DNA of 64,000 nucleotides from contig NZ_JOEQ01000020.1 of NCBI RefSeq assembly GCF_000721075.1, forward strand, positions 1 through 64,000, given 5' to 3'. The notes beneath the pieces are model-generated. The model was not told where the DNA came from and searched no databases. It saw nothing but the letters and a program-made list of their open reading frames with translations. The translations under genes were made by a program, and so were the position numbers. This document shows positions 37,474 through 47,036 of the stretch, in pieces (position 1 is the stretch's first letter; every line of letters begins with the position of its first letter). The stretch is from Streptosporangium amethystogenes. GTDB lineage: Bacteria; Actinomycetota; Actinomycetes; Streptosporangiales; Streptosporangiaceae.

Positions 37474-37666
37474 GGGGCACGCCGGACGGCCACGGCGCGG
37501 GGGGCGCCTACCTGTGAGAGGGAGGACGCCGCCTCCGGCCTGGCCCGGGACGCGAGCCGGATGGGCGTGCCGTGCCCTGTCACCCGACCGCCGTCCACGC
37601 CGGGTGTGACCTGACGCGAGCCGCGAGCGGGTTGGACGTACGCCGCGGCGGGTCTAAATCAAGATC

Positions 37667-37683
37667 GACGTACAACGTACGTC
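37667..37683. promoter_or_regulatory. operator palindrome upstream of MFS exporter
   Basis: GACGTAC-AAC-GTACGTC is a perfect 7+3+7 inverted repeat 12 bp before the MFS start codon. No ribosome-binding site is seen at the gene, so the repeat probably overlaps the promoter of a leaderless or near-leaderless transcript. It is TetR/MarR-operator-like, but no regulator is adjacent. Confidence 0.7.
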
Positions 37684-37695
37684 AGACTGTGATTC

Positions 37696-39177
37696 ATGGT
37701 CGCAATCCCCCAGGACCTGCCCGGATCCCCTGAATACCTATCCAAACTCCGCTACGCGTGGCGGGTCTGCTCGGTAACCAGCCTCGGCATGGTCATGATC
37801 GGCATCTCCGGCAGCATGTTGAACGTCGCACTTCCCACAGTGGTCAGGCACTTTCACGCGGACGCGTTCTCGGCCGGCTGGGTCCTGCTGGCCTTCCTTC
37901 TCGTCAACACCGCGACGCTGGTGTTCTTCGGCCGGGTGGCCGACCTGCTCGGCCGGCGGGAGATCTATCTGGCGGGGTTCCTCCTGTTCACCGTCGGATC
38001 GCTGCTCGCCGGGCTCTCACCCGGCATCTGGTTCCTGATCGCGATGCGCGCGGTGCAGGCGATCGGAGCCGCGATGGTCCTCGCCAACGGAACCGTGATC
38101 ATCACCGACGCCTTCCCTCCGGACCGGCTCAGCCAGGGCATGGGCGTCTACATCGGCACCCTCTCGGTCGCCCAGCTCGCCGGCCCCACCCTGGGCGGCC
38201 TCATCGCCGAGGCCGCCGGTTGGCAGTGGATCTTCTGGATGAACGTACCGGCCGGGCTGGCCGCCCTCGTCTGGGGAGCGCTCACGCTGCGCAGGGTGCC
38301 ACGGGGGGCACGCAGGCCGGTGGACGCGCTCGGCAACCTGATCGTGTTCGCCGCCCTCTCCGCGGCCCTGATCGCACTCTCCGAGGCGGGGTCCCGGGGC
38401 CTGTCCAGCCCCGTGGTGACCATCGGCATGACGATCGCGGTGGCGCTGGTCCCGGCGCTGGTCGTAGTGGAGCGCCGGGCGTCGCACCCGGTGCTCAACG
38501 TGCGCCTGTTCAGCGAGCGCATGCTGGCCTTCGCCAATCTCGCCTCCTTCTGCAACGCGCTGGCGCGCTCGGCGCTGATCCTGCTGGTCGCCCTCTACTT
38601 CCAGGCCGCCAGGGGCATCGACGCCGTCACCGCGGCCCTGGGCGTGCTCCCCGTCCCGATCGGCATGGCCCTGGCCTCCCCGGTCACCGGCGCCCTCGGC
38701 CGCCGGATCAAGCCGTACGCGCTGTCGGTGGGGGGCACCCTGATGAGCGCGGCCGGGCTGGGCGTCCTGCTCCTGCACACCGCTCCCGCCACGCCGTACT
38801 GGATCATCGGGGTCGGCCTTTTCCTGTGTGGCTGCGGCAGCGGCGCCTTCCTGACCGGCAACACCACCCAGGTCATGGCCGCCCTGCCGGCGGGGAGCCT
38901 GGGGGTGGTGAACGGCTTCCGGCTTATGATCATGAATGTCGGGATCGTGCTGGGGGTCGCCCTCACGCTCAGCGTGCTGACCGGCTCGGTCAGCGCCGAG
39001 CTGCGCGGACAGGTGTACGCGGGCACGCTGTCGCGCCTCTCCCCCGTCTCCGTGGAACACCTGATGACCGGCTTCCAGCGGACCTACGCCGTGCTGTTCT
39101 CCGTCGCCCTGTGCGGGGCCGTCGCCGCGGCGCTGGCCCGCCCTCGCCGCCCCCTTCAGGTGTCCGGGAACGACTGA
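37696..39177 (+). CDS. MFS drug:H+ antiporter (DHA2/EmrB-QacA type)
   Basis: A 493-residue, 14-helix MFS transporter. Signature motifs include LNVALPTVVRHFHADAF near the N-terminus, the loop FFGRVADLLGRREIYLAGF (motif A) and GNGTVIITDAFPP-like motif C (LANGTVIITDAFPPDR). Likely an exporter of a toxic compound or antibiotic; substrate unknown. The gene stands alone with a palindromic operator. Confidence 0.9.
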   Translation: MVAIPQDLPGSPEYLSKLRYAWRVCSVTSLGMVMIGISGSMLNVALPTVVRHFHADAFSAGWVLLAFLLVNTATLVFFGRVADLLGRREIYLAGFLLFTVGSLLAGLSPGIWFLIAMRAVQAIGAAMVLANGTVIITDAFPPDRLSQGMGVYIGTLSVAQLAGPTLGGLIAEAAGWQWIFWMNVPAGLAALVWGALTLRRVPRGARRPVDALGNLIVFAALSAALIALSEAGSRGLSSPVVTIGMTIAVALVPALVVVERRASHPVLNVRLFSERMLAFANLASFCNALARSALILLVALYFQAARGIDAVTAALGVLPVPIGMALASPVTGALGRRIKPYALSVGGTLMSAAGLGVLLLHTAPATPYWIIGVGLFLCGCGSGAFLTGNTTQVMAALPAGSLGVVNGFRLMIMNVGIVLGVALTLSVLTGSVSAELRGQVYAGTLSRLSPVSVEHLMTGFQRTYAVLFSVALCGAVAAALARPRRPLQVSGND

Positions 39178-39386
39178 TCGGCGACTCGGCGACGGACTTC
39201 GACACCCGGATATGGCCCCCTACCAGCGTGTCTCCCTTTCTCGTACGACATGGCCGACATAATGGAGATGGCCCGCCGGTCAGGATCAGGATGGATATCA
39301 GGCGCCCTCCCCGGGCCGTCCCGTACACGTCTCCTCCCCAGAAACCCGCGTCGCATCGCCACCCGGGTGTTCGGCAGGAGGAGCAC

Positions 39387-40025
39387 ATGCGTTCCATCAC
39401 ACGGATCGGGATGGTCACCGCGCTCATGATGAGTCCGGGCGTTCCGATCGAACCGGATGCCGTCCCCACAGCCACGCCCACGCCCACCCCCAGCGCCACG
39501 GCGACATCCACTCCCACCCCCACACCCACACCCACCCCCACGGCCACCCCCAGCGTCACGGCGACATCCAGTGCCACCTCCAACACCACGGCCACCGTTA
39601 TCACCAAAAACCACCAGACAGTTACAATTCCCCCCATAAATGGCAGAAACACCATTCCCAAGGAGCTGAAGAACGTCCCGTCGCTCCGCGTCCTGCCCCC
39701 GTGGCCCCGGCAGGCCAGCCACGTCCGGATATTCGTGCACTGCCCTTCCTCGTCGAACCACGCGATCGTCGGCTCCACCGCGTTCACCCTGAAGGGGTCG
39801 AGCCGTCTCTACCGGGAGATCGGAATGGGACTCTCCAAGAGGGGACTGATGCACCACAGCGCGTCCATCTCCTACTACGCCCTGCCCGGACCCCACGGGG
39901 CCTGCCTGAAGTGCGTGAAGATCACGATGAACAAGCAGACCCGCATCAGGCGGATCCGGGTGACCGGCCGGGCCTTCGCCCCGCTCTACGTACGAAGGTT
40001 CAGCATCTGGCAGTTCTTCGACTGA
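39387..40025 (+). CDS. secreted Thr/Pro-repeat protein, unknown function
   Basis: A 212-residue protein. A weak signal peptide (~1-25) is followed by a Thr-Pro/Ala/Ser-rich stretch (~residues 26-75), probably extended and possibly glycosylated, then a ~135-residue globular part with four Cys (HCPSSSN; GACLKCVKI). AGGAGGA precedes ATG 39387. I recognise no family. A wall-spanning stalk plus exposed domain is the simplest reading. Confidence 0.7.
   Translation: MRSITRIGMVTALMMSPGVPIEPDAVPTATPTPTPSATATSTPTPTPTPTPTATPSVTATSSATSNTTATVITKNHQTVTIPPINGRNTIPKELKNVPSLRVLPPWPRQASHVRIFVHCPSSSNHAIVGSTAFTLKGSSRLYREIGMGLSKRGLMHHSASISYYALPGPHGACLKCVKITMNKQTRIRRIRVTGRAFAPLYVRRFSIWQFFD
39466..39596 (+). repeat. 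Thr-Pro codon repeat tract
   Basis: Low-complexity CCCAC/ACC repeats encode alternating Thr-Pro. The block CCAGCG(C/T)CACGGCGACATCCA occurs twice, at about 39490 and 39553. This tract could change length by slippage and is a poor region for assembly. Confidence 0.6.
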
Positions 40026-40091
40026 CGACCCACCGCCGACCGGGTGTCGCCAACGGGCCCGGCTCTGCCCTGAGCCACCAGGAGGCGGAGG

Positions 40092-42155
40092 TCAAGAGCC
40101 GATCTTGCCACCCCTCGCGTGCCAGGCGACCACGACGGACGGGCGGGGCTGGGAGGTGCCGCCGTCCGGCCAGTGGCTGCTGGGAGCCTCGGGGGTGGCG
40201 CCGTTGGTCTCGCCGGGGTGTTGCACGGCCACGAAGACGCTGCGCTGGTCCGCGCTGACCAGCGGGCCGCAGGTCTCCGCGCCGACCGGCACGCTCAGGA
40301 ACTGCTTGAGGTGGCCGCGCTCGGAACCGCGGACCGGCATGACGAACAGGCCGTCGTTGGCACCGAGCCGGCTGCCGTCCGTGGAGATCCAGAGGTCGCC
40401 GTCGGCGTCGAAGGCCACGTTGTCCGGACAGGAGATCGCCGAGACCTTGGTCTTGTCGAACCCGGCGAAGTAGGTCGCGGGGTCGTTCGGGTCACCGCAG
40501 ACCAGCGGCAGGGACCAGGCGAAGGTCGTGGCCCCGGCATCGTTCCGCCGCTCCACGATCTCCAGGATGTGGCCGTGCTTGTTGGCCGGGCGCGGGTTGA
40601 CCTCGTCCACCTGGGCCGGAGTCCGGTTGGTGTTGTTGGTCAGCGCCACGTAGACGCCACCGGTGACGGGGTTGCGCTCCACGTCCTCTGGGCGGTCCAT
40701 CTTGGTCGCCCCGACCTTGTCGGCCGCCACCCGGGTGTAGACGAGCACCTCCGCGGCCGTCATCCCCGGCACGTGCGAGACGTCACCGGTGACCAGCGGG
40801 ATCCACTCGCCCGAGCCGTCGAACTGCCCGTCGGCCGGGAGCCTGCCGGTGCCGTCGATCTCGGTGGCGGGGCTGTCTCCGGTGAATCTGGCCACGTACA
40901 GCGTGCCGTCGTCCAGCAGGTCCCGGTTGTTCCGGTCGAAGCCGGGAATGTAGCGCTTCCTGGAGACGAACTTGTAGACGTACTCGAACCGGGAGTCGTC
41001 CCCCATGTAGGCCACCACCCGGCCGTCGGCGGCCAGGGAGGTGGTGGCGCCCTCGTGGGCCAGTCTGCCCAGGGCGGTGCGCTTGATCGGGGTGGAGTCC
41101 GGATCGAACGGGTCGATCTCCACGATCCAACCGGTACGGTTGATCTCGTTCGGGTGTTTCGCCAGGTCGAACCGGTCCTCGACCCGATCGAACCTGCGGT
41201 TTCCGCTCGGGATGCCCGTCGTGGCGCTCACCCCGTACCGGGTGAGGTAGGGCTTCTGCGCCTCGGGCACCCCGTTGCCGTTGACGAAGTACTGGTTGAA
41301 GTTCTCCTCACCGCTGAGCACCGTGCCCCACGGCGTGGTGCCGCCCGCGCAGTTGTTCAGCATGCCGACCGGTGTGGTGCCCCTCGGGTCGGCCGCGGTC
41401 TTCAGCAGGTCGCTGCCGGCCGCCGGGCCGGTGAACCTCATCTGGGTCTGCACGGTGATGCGACGGTTGTAGCGACGGGAGCCCTTGGTCACCAGCCTCC
41501 ACTGGCCGGAGGCGCCCACCCGCTCGACCTCGACCACCGAGCCGCCGTGCGCGGCCATCGCGATCCTGATCTGCTCCTCCGTCGCGGCGGTGCCGTCCGT
41601 GTAACCGCGGAACATCAGGTTCTCGTCGGTGTACTCGTGGTTGACCCAGAGCAGGCCACGGTGCTGCCCCAACTGGAAGAGCGTCACGTAGTCGCAGTTG
41701 TAGCCGAACTGCCCGGCCTGCGCGGCGGCCGTCTGGTTCTCGAAGTCGAACGCCGGAGCGCCGGGCAGCACCGGATCACCCCAGCCCACCACGACCGCCG
41801 ACAGGTAGCCCGCGGGGACCGTCACCCTGTCGTCGGTGTTCGGCGCGATGGCGGTGAAGCGCGAACCGCCCTTCCTGCCGGGGGCCTTCGCCCCCCGGTC
41901 CGGATCGGCGACGGCCGGGATCGCCGTACCGACCCCCACCCCGGCGACGACGGCGCCCAGGGCGCCCGCGCGCAGCACCCCGCGCCGGGTCATCGCCTCG
42001 GCGACCACGTCGCCGAAGTAGGTGTTGTCACTGGTGTTCGTCACATCGTGGGCGCACTGGTCACCGCAACGGAACCGGCAGGTGAGCGCGCTGCGGCCAC
42101 CCTTGTGAGGGCTCATGAGCAGGGGCAGCAGGCGGCGCGGCGACATGTTCGCCAC
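40092..42155 (-). CDS. PhoX-like (DUF839) Tat-exported phosphatase
   Basis: A 687-residue PhoX/DUF839 beta-propeller protein. A Tat-like signal lies at about residues 52-85 (AMTRRGVLRAGALGAVVAG). The core carries the family's CNAGG-like GMLNNCAGGTTPWGTVLSGEENFNQYF and WIVEIDPFDPDSTPIKRTALGRLAHEGA segments. PhoX enzymes are Ca/Fe-dependent phosphomonoesterases that release phosphate outside the cell. I start it at GTG 42155 (GGAGG five bases ahead); ATG 42146 is possible. Regulation by PhoP is plausible but no PHO box was recognised. Confidence 0.88.
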   Translation of the reverse strand: MANMSPRRLLPLLMSPHKGGRSALTCRFRCGDQCAHDVTNTSDNTYFGDVVAEAMTRRGVLRAGALGAVVAGVGVGTAIPAVADPDRGAKAPGRKGGSRFTAIAPNTDDRVTVPAGYLSAVVVGWGDPVLPGAPAFDFENQTAAAQAGQFGYNCDYVTLFQLGQHRGLLWVNHEYTDENLMFRGYTDGTAATEEQIRIAMAAHGGSVVEVERVGASGQWRLVTKGSRRYNRRITVQTQMRFTGPAAGSDLLKTAADPRGTTPVGMLNNCAGGTTPWGTVLSGEENFNQYFVNGNGVPEAQKPYLTRYGVSATTGIPSGNRRFDRVEDRFDLAKHPNEINRTGWIVEIDPFDPDSTPIKRTALGRLAHEGATTSLAADGRVVAYMGDDSRFEYVYKFVSRKRYIPGFDRNNRDLLDDGTLYVARFTGDSPATEIDGTGRLPADGQFDGSGEWIPLVTGDVSHVPGMTAAEVLVYTRVAADKVGATKMDRPEDVERNPVTGGVYVALTNNTNRTPAQVDEVNPRPANKHGHILEIVERRNDAGATTFAWSLPLVCGDPNDPATYFAGFDKTKVSAISCPDNVAFDADGDLWISTDGSRLGANDGLFVMPVRGSERGHLKQFLSVPVGAETCGPLVSADQRSVFVAVQHPGETNGATPEAPSSHWPDGGTSQPRPSVVVAWHARGGKIGS

Positions 42156-42322
42156 AGGGGCCTCCAAAAAGGGGTGGGGTCTTACCGCCCGGACGCTACG
42201 TGCGCCGGCCGAACCCGAGGTGAACGATACTCGCCGGGACGGTGAACCGTTCTTCGGCGATCATCGGAACAGCACGGCTCGGTGGTGTCCCGTCGTCGGG
42301 GCGACCCGCTCCGGCGGGCATC

Positions 42323-42778
42323 ATGGAGGGCGTGCCGCCTTACAAACCCGACCCCGCCAAGGTTCACGCCGCCCTCGACACCCAGCTGAGCTCCCTCGAC
42401 GAGCCGCCCTACGACGGTCCCACCGGGGTCGCGGCGCTGCTGGACGCCTGCGTGAGCGTGGTGCTGCGAGCCTTCGAGCGCGAGATCCGCCCGGAACGGG
42501 AGATCACCCGCTTCGCCGTACGGCACCTGCTGGACAGGCTGGCGACGGCCGCTCCCGGCCGGACCGTCGAGGTCCGGGTCCCGCCCTACGCGGCGGTGCA
42601 GTGCGTGGCAGGCCCCCGGCACACCCGGGGCACCCCGCCCAACGTGGTGGAGACCGACGCGCGCACCTGGCTGGACCTGGCCACCGGCCGTCTGACCTGG
42701 TCCGCGGCGATGGCCGCCGGTAAGGTCGCGGCGAGCGGAGCCCGCGCCGACCTGGCGGAGCACCTGCCTCTGCGATAG
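42323..42778 (+). CDS. sterol-carrier-family protein
   Basis: A 151-residue protein. The N-terminal helical part ([18 protein letters not shown]) and C-terminal SCP2-like fold ([32 protein letters not shown]) match the actinobacterial 'sterol carrier family' proteins, small lipid- or ligand-binding proteins of unclear role. The start is uncertain: ATG 42323 or GTG 42332, which would give the usual short N-terminus; the transcript may be leaderless. It is divergent from the PhoX-like gene. Confidence 0.8.
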   Translation: MEGVPPYKPDPAKVHAALDTQLSSLDEPPYDGPTGVAALLDACVSVVLRAFEREIRPEREITRFAVRHLLDRLATAAPGRTVEVRVPPYAAVQCVAGPRHTRGTPPNVVETDARTWLDLATGRLTWSAAMAAGKVAASGARADLAEHLPLR

Positions 42779-42816
42779 CCCTCGCCGTTCCCCGGCGCGA
42801 GTCTCCCCGCCACGCC

Positions 42817-43800
42817 TCAAGGAGTCGGCCGGAGCCGAACGCCGAACCTGTCCTCGATGCAGCGCTGCTGCAGCTCCGGTGGCAGGCTGGCGCAGTCACC
42901 GATCTTGCTGTAGAGCCAGCTCAGGAACACCGCGGCGATGATCAGAGTGAGGACGCTCAGCACGATGCCTACCCAGGCCCTGCCCGGGGCGGACTTCTTG
43001 ACGAGCGCGACGATGCCGACGATCAGACCGACGATCGCCACCAGCACGCCGAGGCCGCAGGCGACGAGCGACACGATGGCCACGATCCCGAGCACGAGCG
43101 CGGCGGTGCCGAGCCCGTCGCTCTGCCTACGCCCCTCACCCGGGTACGCCGGGTAAGGCGCTGCGCCCGGATAGACGGGTGCGCCAGGCGGCGGGTACGG
43201 CGGCGGCTGGTAGGGACCCACCGCGCCCTGAGGCGGCTGGTAGGGACCCGCCGCGGGCGGCGGCTGCGAGCCGGGACCTCCGTAGGGCTGCCCGGCCTGC
43301 TGGGCCTCCCCGTATCTCGGCTGTTCCCCGTAGCCGGGCCGGCCCGAATAGTCCGGCTGGGGAGTGCCGGGGGTGGGCTCGGTGGACCGGGGCTGGGCCG
43401 CGGGTTCCTCGGTGGGCTCAGGCGGTTCGTAGCGCGAGGGCTGTGCGGGACCGGGCCGGTCAGGACCGCCCTGAGCCTCCGAGGCGCCCTCCCAGCCGGG
43501 ATACGCGGCGGGCGTGGCACCGGGCACGGGGTGGGGCGGCCGTTCCTCCGGCGAGGGGACTTCCCGCTCCCGCTCACCGGACTCCGGTGTCTCGTCCCCC
43601 TGCGGGGCGTCCGGATCACCGGCCTGGTCAGGCGGGGGGACCTCCGGCGCGACCGGCGTGTCCGGATGCGGCGGCACCCTCGGCTCCTCGGGAACGGGGG
43701 ACGGCACCTCACCGGGGTCGGGTACGGGCGACTCGGGATCCGGCTCCTGCCACGGCTCCCGCCGCGGGTCGGGCTGGTTCGGGTCCACAGGTGTTGTCAC
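42817..43800 (-). CDS. Pro-rich DUF4190-type membrane protein
   Basis: A 327-residue protein. The first ~235 residues are low-complexity Pro/Glu/Gly/Tyr. Two or three transmembrane helices follow (LGTAALVLGIVAIVSLVACGL, VLVAIVGLIVGIVALV, VGIVLSVLTLIIAAVFLSWL), with the DUF4190-like pattern. A short extracytoplasmic tail has two Cys and Arg/Pro. GTG 43800 follows GGGAGA. The role is unknown; related proteins are common near cell-division and envelope genes in actinomycetes. Confidence 0.75.
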   Translation of the reverse strand: MTTPVDPNQPDPRREPWQEPDPESPVPDPGEVPSPVPEEPRVPPHPDTPVAPEVPPPDQAGDPDAPQGDETPESGEREREVPSPEERPPHPVPGATPAAYPGWEGASEAQGGPDRPGPAQPSRYEPPEPTEEPAAQPRSTEPTPGTPQPDYSGRPGYGEQPRYGEAQQAGQPYGGPGSQPPPAAGPYQPPQGAVGPYQPPPYPPPGAPVYPGAAPYPAYPGEGRRQSDGLGTAALVLGIVAIVSLVACGLGVLVAIVGLIVGIVALVKKSAPGRAWVGIVLSVLTLIIAAVFLSWLYSKIGDCASLPPELQQRCIEDRFGVRLRPTP

Positions 43801-43956
43801 GTCTATTCTCCCGACGCTTGGGCATGCCGGATACCTCACACTCCCCTGTCGCCCGCCGACGAAACAGGCTGACACGGCAAAACACCGATGATCGTTCGGT
43901 CAGGGTGCGACATGCCACGGAACGGACCCTAGGTGCGAGCAGGGAAGAAGCCGACC

Positions 43957-43962
43957 TAGAAT
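43957..43962 (+). promoter_or_regulatory. possible -10 element of purF
   Basis: TAGAAT lies 7 bp before GTG 43970. If it is the -10 box, purF is made from a leaderless transcript starting at that GTG. No convincing -35 element is seen. Confidence 0.4.
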
Positions 43963-43969
43963 GAAGCAT

Positions 43970-45406
43970 GTGTTGAAGGGCGACGGCCATCTGAGCCATG
44001 ACCTTGACCCCCACGACCGGCCTCCGAAGGACGCATGTGGCGTCTTCGGGGTCTGGGCTCCTGGGGAGGAAGTCTCCAAACTTACCTACTACGGACTGTA
44101 CGCGTTACAGCACCGCGGTCAGGAGTCCGCGGGCATCGCGGTCAGCGAGGGCAGCAGGATCCTCGTCTACAAGGACATGGGACTGGTCTCCCAGGTCTTC
44201 GACGAGTCCGTGCTCGGCACCCTCCGCGGCCACCTGGCGATCGGTCACTGCCGCTACTCGACGACCGGGTCGAGCGTCTGGGAGAACGCGCAGCCGACGC
44301 TGAGCTCGACCGAGGGTGGCGGGCTCGCGCTCGCCCACAACGGAAACCTGATCAACACCCCGGTGCTGGCCAGGCGTCTGGCCCCGGGTTCCACCCGGGC
44401 GACCACCGACACCGAAGTGCTGACGTCGCTGCTGGCCCAGGATCGCACCCAGTCCATCGACGACGCGGCCGCCGAACTTCTTCCGCAGGTCAGGGGCGCC
44501 TACTCGCTCGTCTTCATGGACGAGCGGACGCTTTACGCGGCCCGTGACCCCCAGGGCGTCCGCCCGCTGGTCCTGGGGCGCCTGGAGCGCGGCTGGGTGG
44601 TCGCCTCCGAGACCGCGGCCCTGGACATCGTGGGCGCCACATTCGTCCGCGAGATCGAACCGGGTGAGCTGATCACCATCGACGAGCGCGGCGTGCGCTC
44701 GCGGAAGTTCGCGCTCGCCGAACCCAAGGGCTGCCTGTTCGAGTACGTCTACCTGGCCCGTCCGGACACCACGATCGCCGGGCGCGGCGTGCAGACCACA
44801 CGCGTCGAGATCGGCCGCATGCTGGCCCGCGAGCACCCGGTCGAGGCCGACCTGGTCATCCCCACGCCCGAGTCGGGCACCCCCGCCGCCGTCGGCTACG
44901 CCGAGGAGAGCGGGATCCCGTACGGCCAGGGCCTGGTCAAGAACTCCTATGTGGGCCGAACCTTCATCCAGCCGTCCCAGACGATCCGCCAGCTGGGCAT
45001 CCGCCTGAAGCTCAACCCGCTGAAGGAGGTCGTCGCCGGCAAGCGCCTGGTCGTCGTGGACGACTCGATCGTCCGGGGCAACACCCAGCGGGCGATCGTC
45101 AAGATGCTGCGCGAGGCGGGCGCCGGGGAGGTGCACGTCCGGATCTCCTCCCCGCCGGTCAGCTGGCCGTGCTTCTACGGCATCGACTTCGCCACCCGGG
45201 CCGAGCTGATCGCCGGTTCGCTCAGTGTGGAGGAGATCCGCGCCTCGCTCGGCGCCGACTCGCTCGGATACATCTCGCTGGAGGGCCTGACCAAGGCCAC
45301 CACGATCCCCGCCGACCGGCTCTGCCGCGCCTGCTTCGACGGTGACTACCCGATCCCGATCGACCAGGACAACGTGGGCAAATACGTGCTGGAGGCCAAG
45401 CATTGA
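43970..45406 (+). CDS. purF: amidophosphoribosyltransferase PurF
   Basis: A 478-residue first enzyme of purine synthesis. A ~22-residue propeptide precedes the nucleophile Cys23 (DACGVFGVWAP), which must be exposed by cleavage. The glutaminase domain (ALQHRGQESAGIAV) and the PRTase domain with VVVDDSIVRGNTQRAI (PRPP loop) are intact. Cysteines in the C-terminus (ADRLCRACFDGDYPI) are iron-sulfur ligands in the B. subtilis-type enzyme. The GTG at 43970 fits actinomycete homologues; ATG 43961 is possible. purM follows 43 bp later. Confidence 0.95.
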   Translation: MLKGDGHLSHDLDPHDRPPKDACGVFGVWAPGEEVSKLTYYGLYALQHRGQESAGIAVSEGSRILVYKDMGLVSQVFDESVLGTLRGHLAIGHCRYSTTGSSVWENAQPTLSSTEGGGLALAHNGNLINTPVLARRLAPGSTRATTDTEVLTSLLAQDRTQSIDDAAAELLPQVRGAYSLVFMDERTLYAARDPQGVRPLVLGRLERGWVVASETAALDIVGATFVREIEPGELITIDERGVRSRKFALAEPKGCLFEYVYLARPDTTIAGRGVQTTRVEIGRMLAREHPVEADLVIPTPESGTPAAVGYAEESGIPYGQGLVKNSYVGRTFIQPSQTIRQLGIRLKLNPLKEVVAGKRLVVVDDSIVRGNTQRAIVKMLREAGAGEVHVRISSPPVSWPCFYGIDFATRAELIAGSLSVEEIRASLGADSLGYISLEGLTKATTIPADRLCRACFDGDYPIPIDQDNVGKYVLEAKH

Positions 45407-45449
45407 GCAGGTCAGGCAGTCAGACCGCCCAGCCGACGAGAGAGGCTCC

Positions 45450-46475
45450 ATGACCAGCTACGCGGCCGCAGGAGTGGACATCGACGCGGGTGAGCGCGCC
45501 GTCGAGCTGATGAGGTCGAAGGTCGCGCGGGCCCGGCGGCCCGAGGTCGTGGACGACGCCAGCGGCTTCGCCGGCCTCTTCGACGCCTCGGCCCTGCTGT
45601 CGTACCGGCGGCCGCTGCTCACCACGTCGACCGACGGCGTCGGCACCAAGGTCATGCTGGCCCAGCGGCTGGGCAAGCACGACACGATCGGCCTCGACCT
45701 GGTCGGCATGGTCGTGGACGACCTGGTGGTCTGCGGCGCCGAGCCGCTGTTCATGACCGACTACATCGCCTGCGGCAAGGTCGTTCCCGAGCGGATCGCC
45801 GAGATCGTGGGCGGCATCGCCGAGGGCTGCCGCCTGGCGGGCTGCGCCCTCATCGGCGGGGAGACCGCCGAGCACCCCGGAGCCATGGGCGCCGACGAGT
45901 ACGACCTCGCGGGCGCCGCCACCGGCGTGGTGGAGGCCGACCGGATGCTCGGCCGGGACAGGGTCCGCGAGGGCGACGTGGTCCTCGCGCTGGCCTCCTC
46001 CGGCGTGCACTCCAACGGCTACTCGCTGGTCCGGCACATCATCGACCGGGCCGGGCTGTCGCTGGAGGCCGAGCTTCCCGAACTGGGCCGGACGCTGGGC
46101 GAGGAGTTGCTGGAGCCGACCAGGATCTACTCACTCGACTGCCTGGAGCTGGCCCGCACGGTCGATGTCCACGCGTACGCGCACATCACGGGCGGCGGCC
46201 TGGCGAGCAACCTGGCCCGTTCGCTGCCCGATGGGCTGGACGCGCTGCTCGACCGCTCGTCATGGACCCCGCCCGCCGTCTTCGAGGTGCTCGCCGGACA
46301 CGGCCAGGTGGCTCAGGCCGACATGGACCGCACGTTCAACCTGGGTGTGGGCATGGCCGCGATCGTCGCCGCGGAGGCCGTGCGGCCCGCCCTGGCGCTG
46401 CTCGGCGAGCGTGACCTTCCGGCCTGGGTGCTCGGCGAGATCGTCGAGGGCTCCGGTCAGGCGCGTTTCCGATGA
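45450..46475 (+). CDS. purM: phosphoribosylformylglycinamidine cyclo-ligase PurM
   Basis: A 341-residue AIR synthetase, step 5 of IMP synthesis: TTSTDGVGTKVMLAQ, CGAEPLFMTDYIACGKV, ALIGGETAEHPGAMG and LASSGVHSNGYSLVR. It follows purF and is closed by a strong terminator. Confidence 0.96.
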   Translation: MTSYAAAGVDIDAGERAVELMRSKVARARRPEVVDDASGFAGLFDASALLSYRRPLLTTSTDGVGTKVMLAQRLGKHDTIGLDLVGMVVDDLVVCGAEPLFMTDYIACGKVVPERIAEIVGGIAEGCRLAGCALIGGETAEHPGAMGADEYDLAGAATGVVEADRMLGRDRVREGDVVLALASSGVHSNGYSLVRHIIDRAGLSLEAELPELGRTLGEELLEPTRIYSLDCLELARTVDVHAYAHITGGGLASNLARSLPDGLDALLDRSSWTPPAVFEVLAGHGQVAQADMDRTFNLGVGMAAIVAAEAVRPALALLGERDLPAWVLGEIVEGSGQARFR

Positions 46476-46482
46476 CCCGATG

Positions 46483-46517
46483 GACTTTCCCCGCCCCGGC
46501 CCGGGGCGGGGAAAGTC
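46483..46517. terminator. terminator after purM
   Basis: GACTTTCCCCGCCCC and GGGGCGGGGAAAGTC form a perfect 15-bp stem with a 5-nt loop, 7 bp after purM. Confidence 0.85.
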
Positions 46518-46652
46518 CCGGGTGAGTCGAGTACCACGAAAAGCGCCCCGGACCACCGGAGCGCCGCATATTGTCGACTCCCAGCGAGAAGGACACCTGG
46601 CGGCTCTGTGCTCACCGCCGGGTGCCCCGCTCACCGTCAAACCGAAATCCGC

Positions 46653-46886
46653 CTAGCGGCGCCCGGATGTCCCGTCGTCGCGGTCATCCTTGGAGCCGAA
46701 GTCATCGGCGTAATCGGCGTACCGATCCGCCAGCTCGTCGTAGGCGTCGTTGGAGTCGTCGTTGTGGTTGGAGTCGTCTCTGACTCCGAGCTCGTCGCGA
46801 AGACGCTCAAGATCAGTGCCACCGCTGTTGTACTTCAGCTGGCGAGCAACCTTGACCTGCTTGGCCTTTGCTCGGCCGCGCCCCAT
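46653..46886 (-). CDS. DUF3073 protein
   Basis: A 77-residue actinobacterial signature protein. The basic N-terminus MGRGRAKAKQVKVARQLKYN is characteristic of DUF3073, followed by an acidic, disordered Asp-rich half. The function is unknown; the gene is conserved next to purM in many actinomycetes. GAGGGGG precedes the start. Confidence 0.93.
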   Translation of the reverse strand: MGRGRAKAKQVKVARQLKYNSGGTDLERLRDELGVRDDSNHNDDSNDAYDELADRYADYADDFGSKDDRDDGTSGRR

Positions 46887-47036
46887 TGGCTCGACCCCCT
46901 CGTGTGGGGTCGTGCCCGACCCCTCGTCGCTAACGCACCACGCACTGACGCCACCTGACTTGAGGCGCCAGCTCTCGTTCGCCTACAACCGTACCCGTTT
47001 TACGCCCGGCTCGGTACGTCGTATGGGCGTGTGGGG

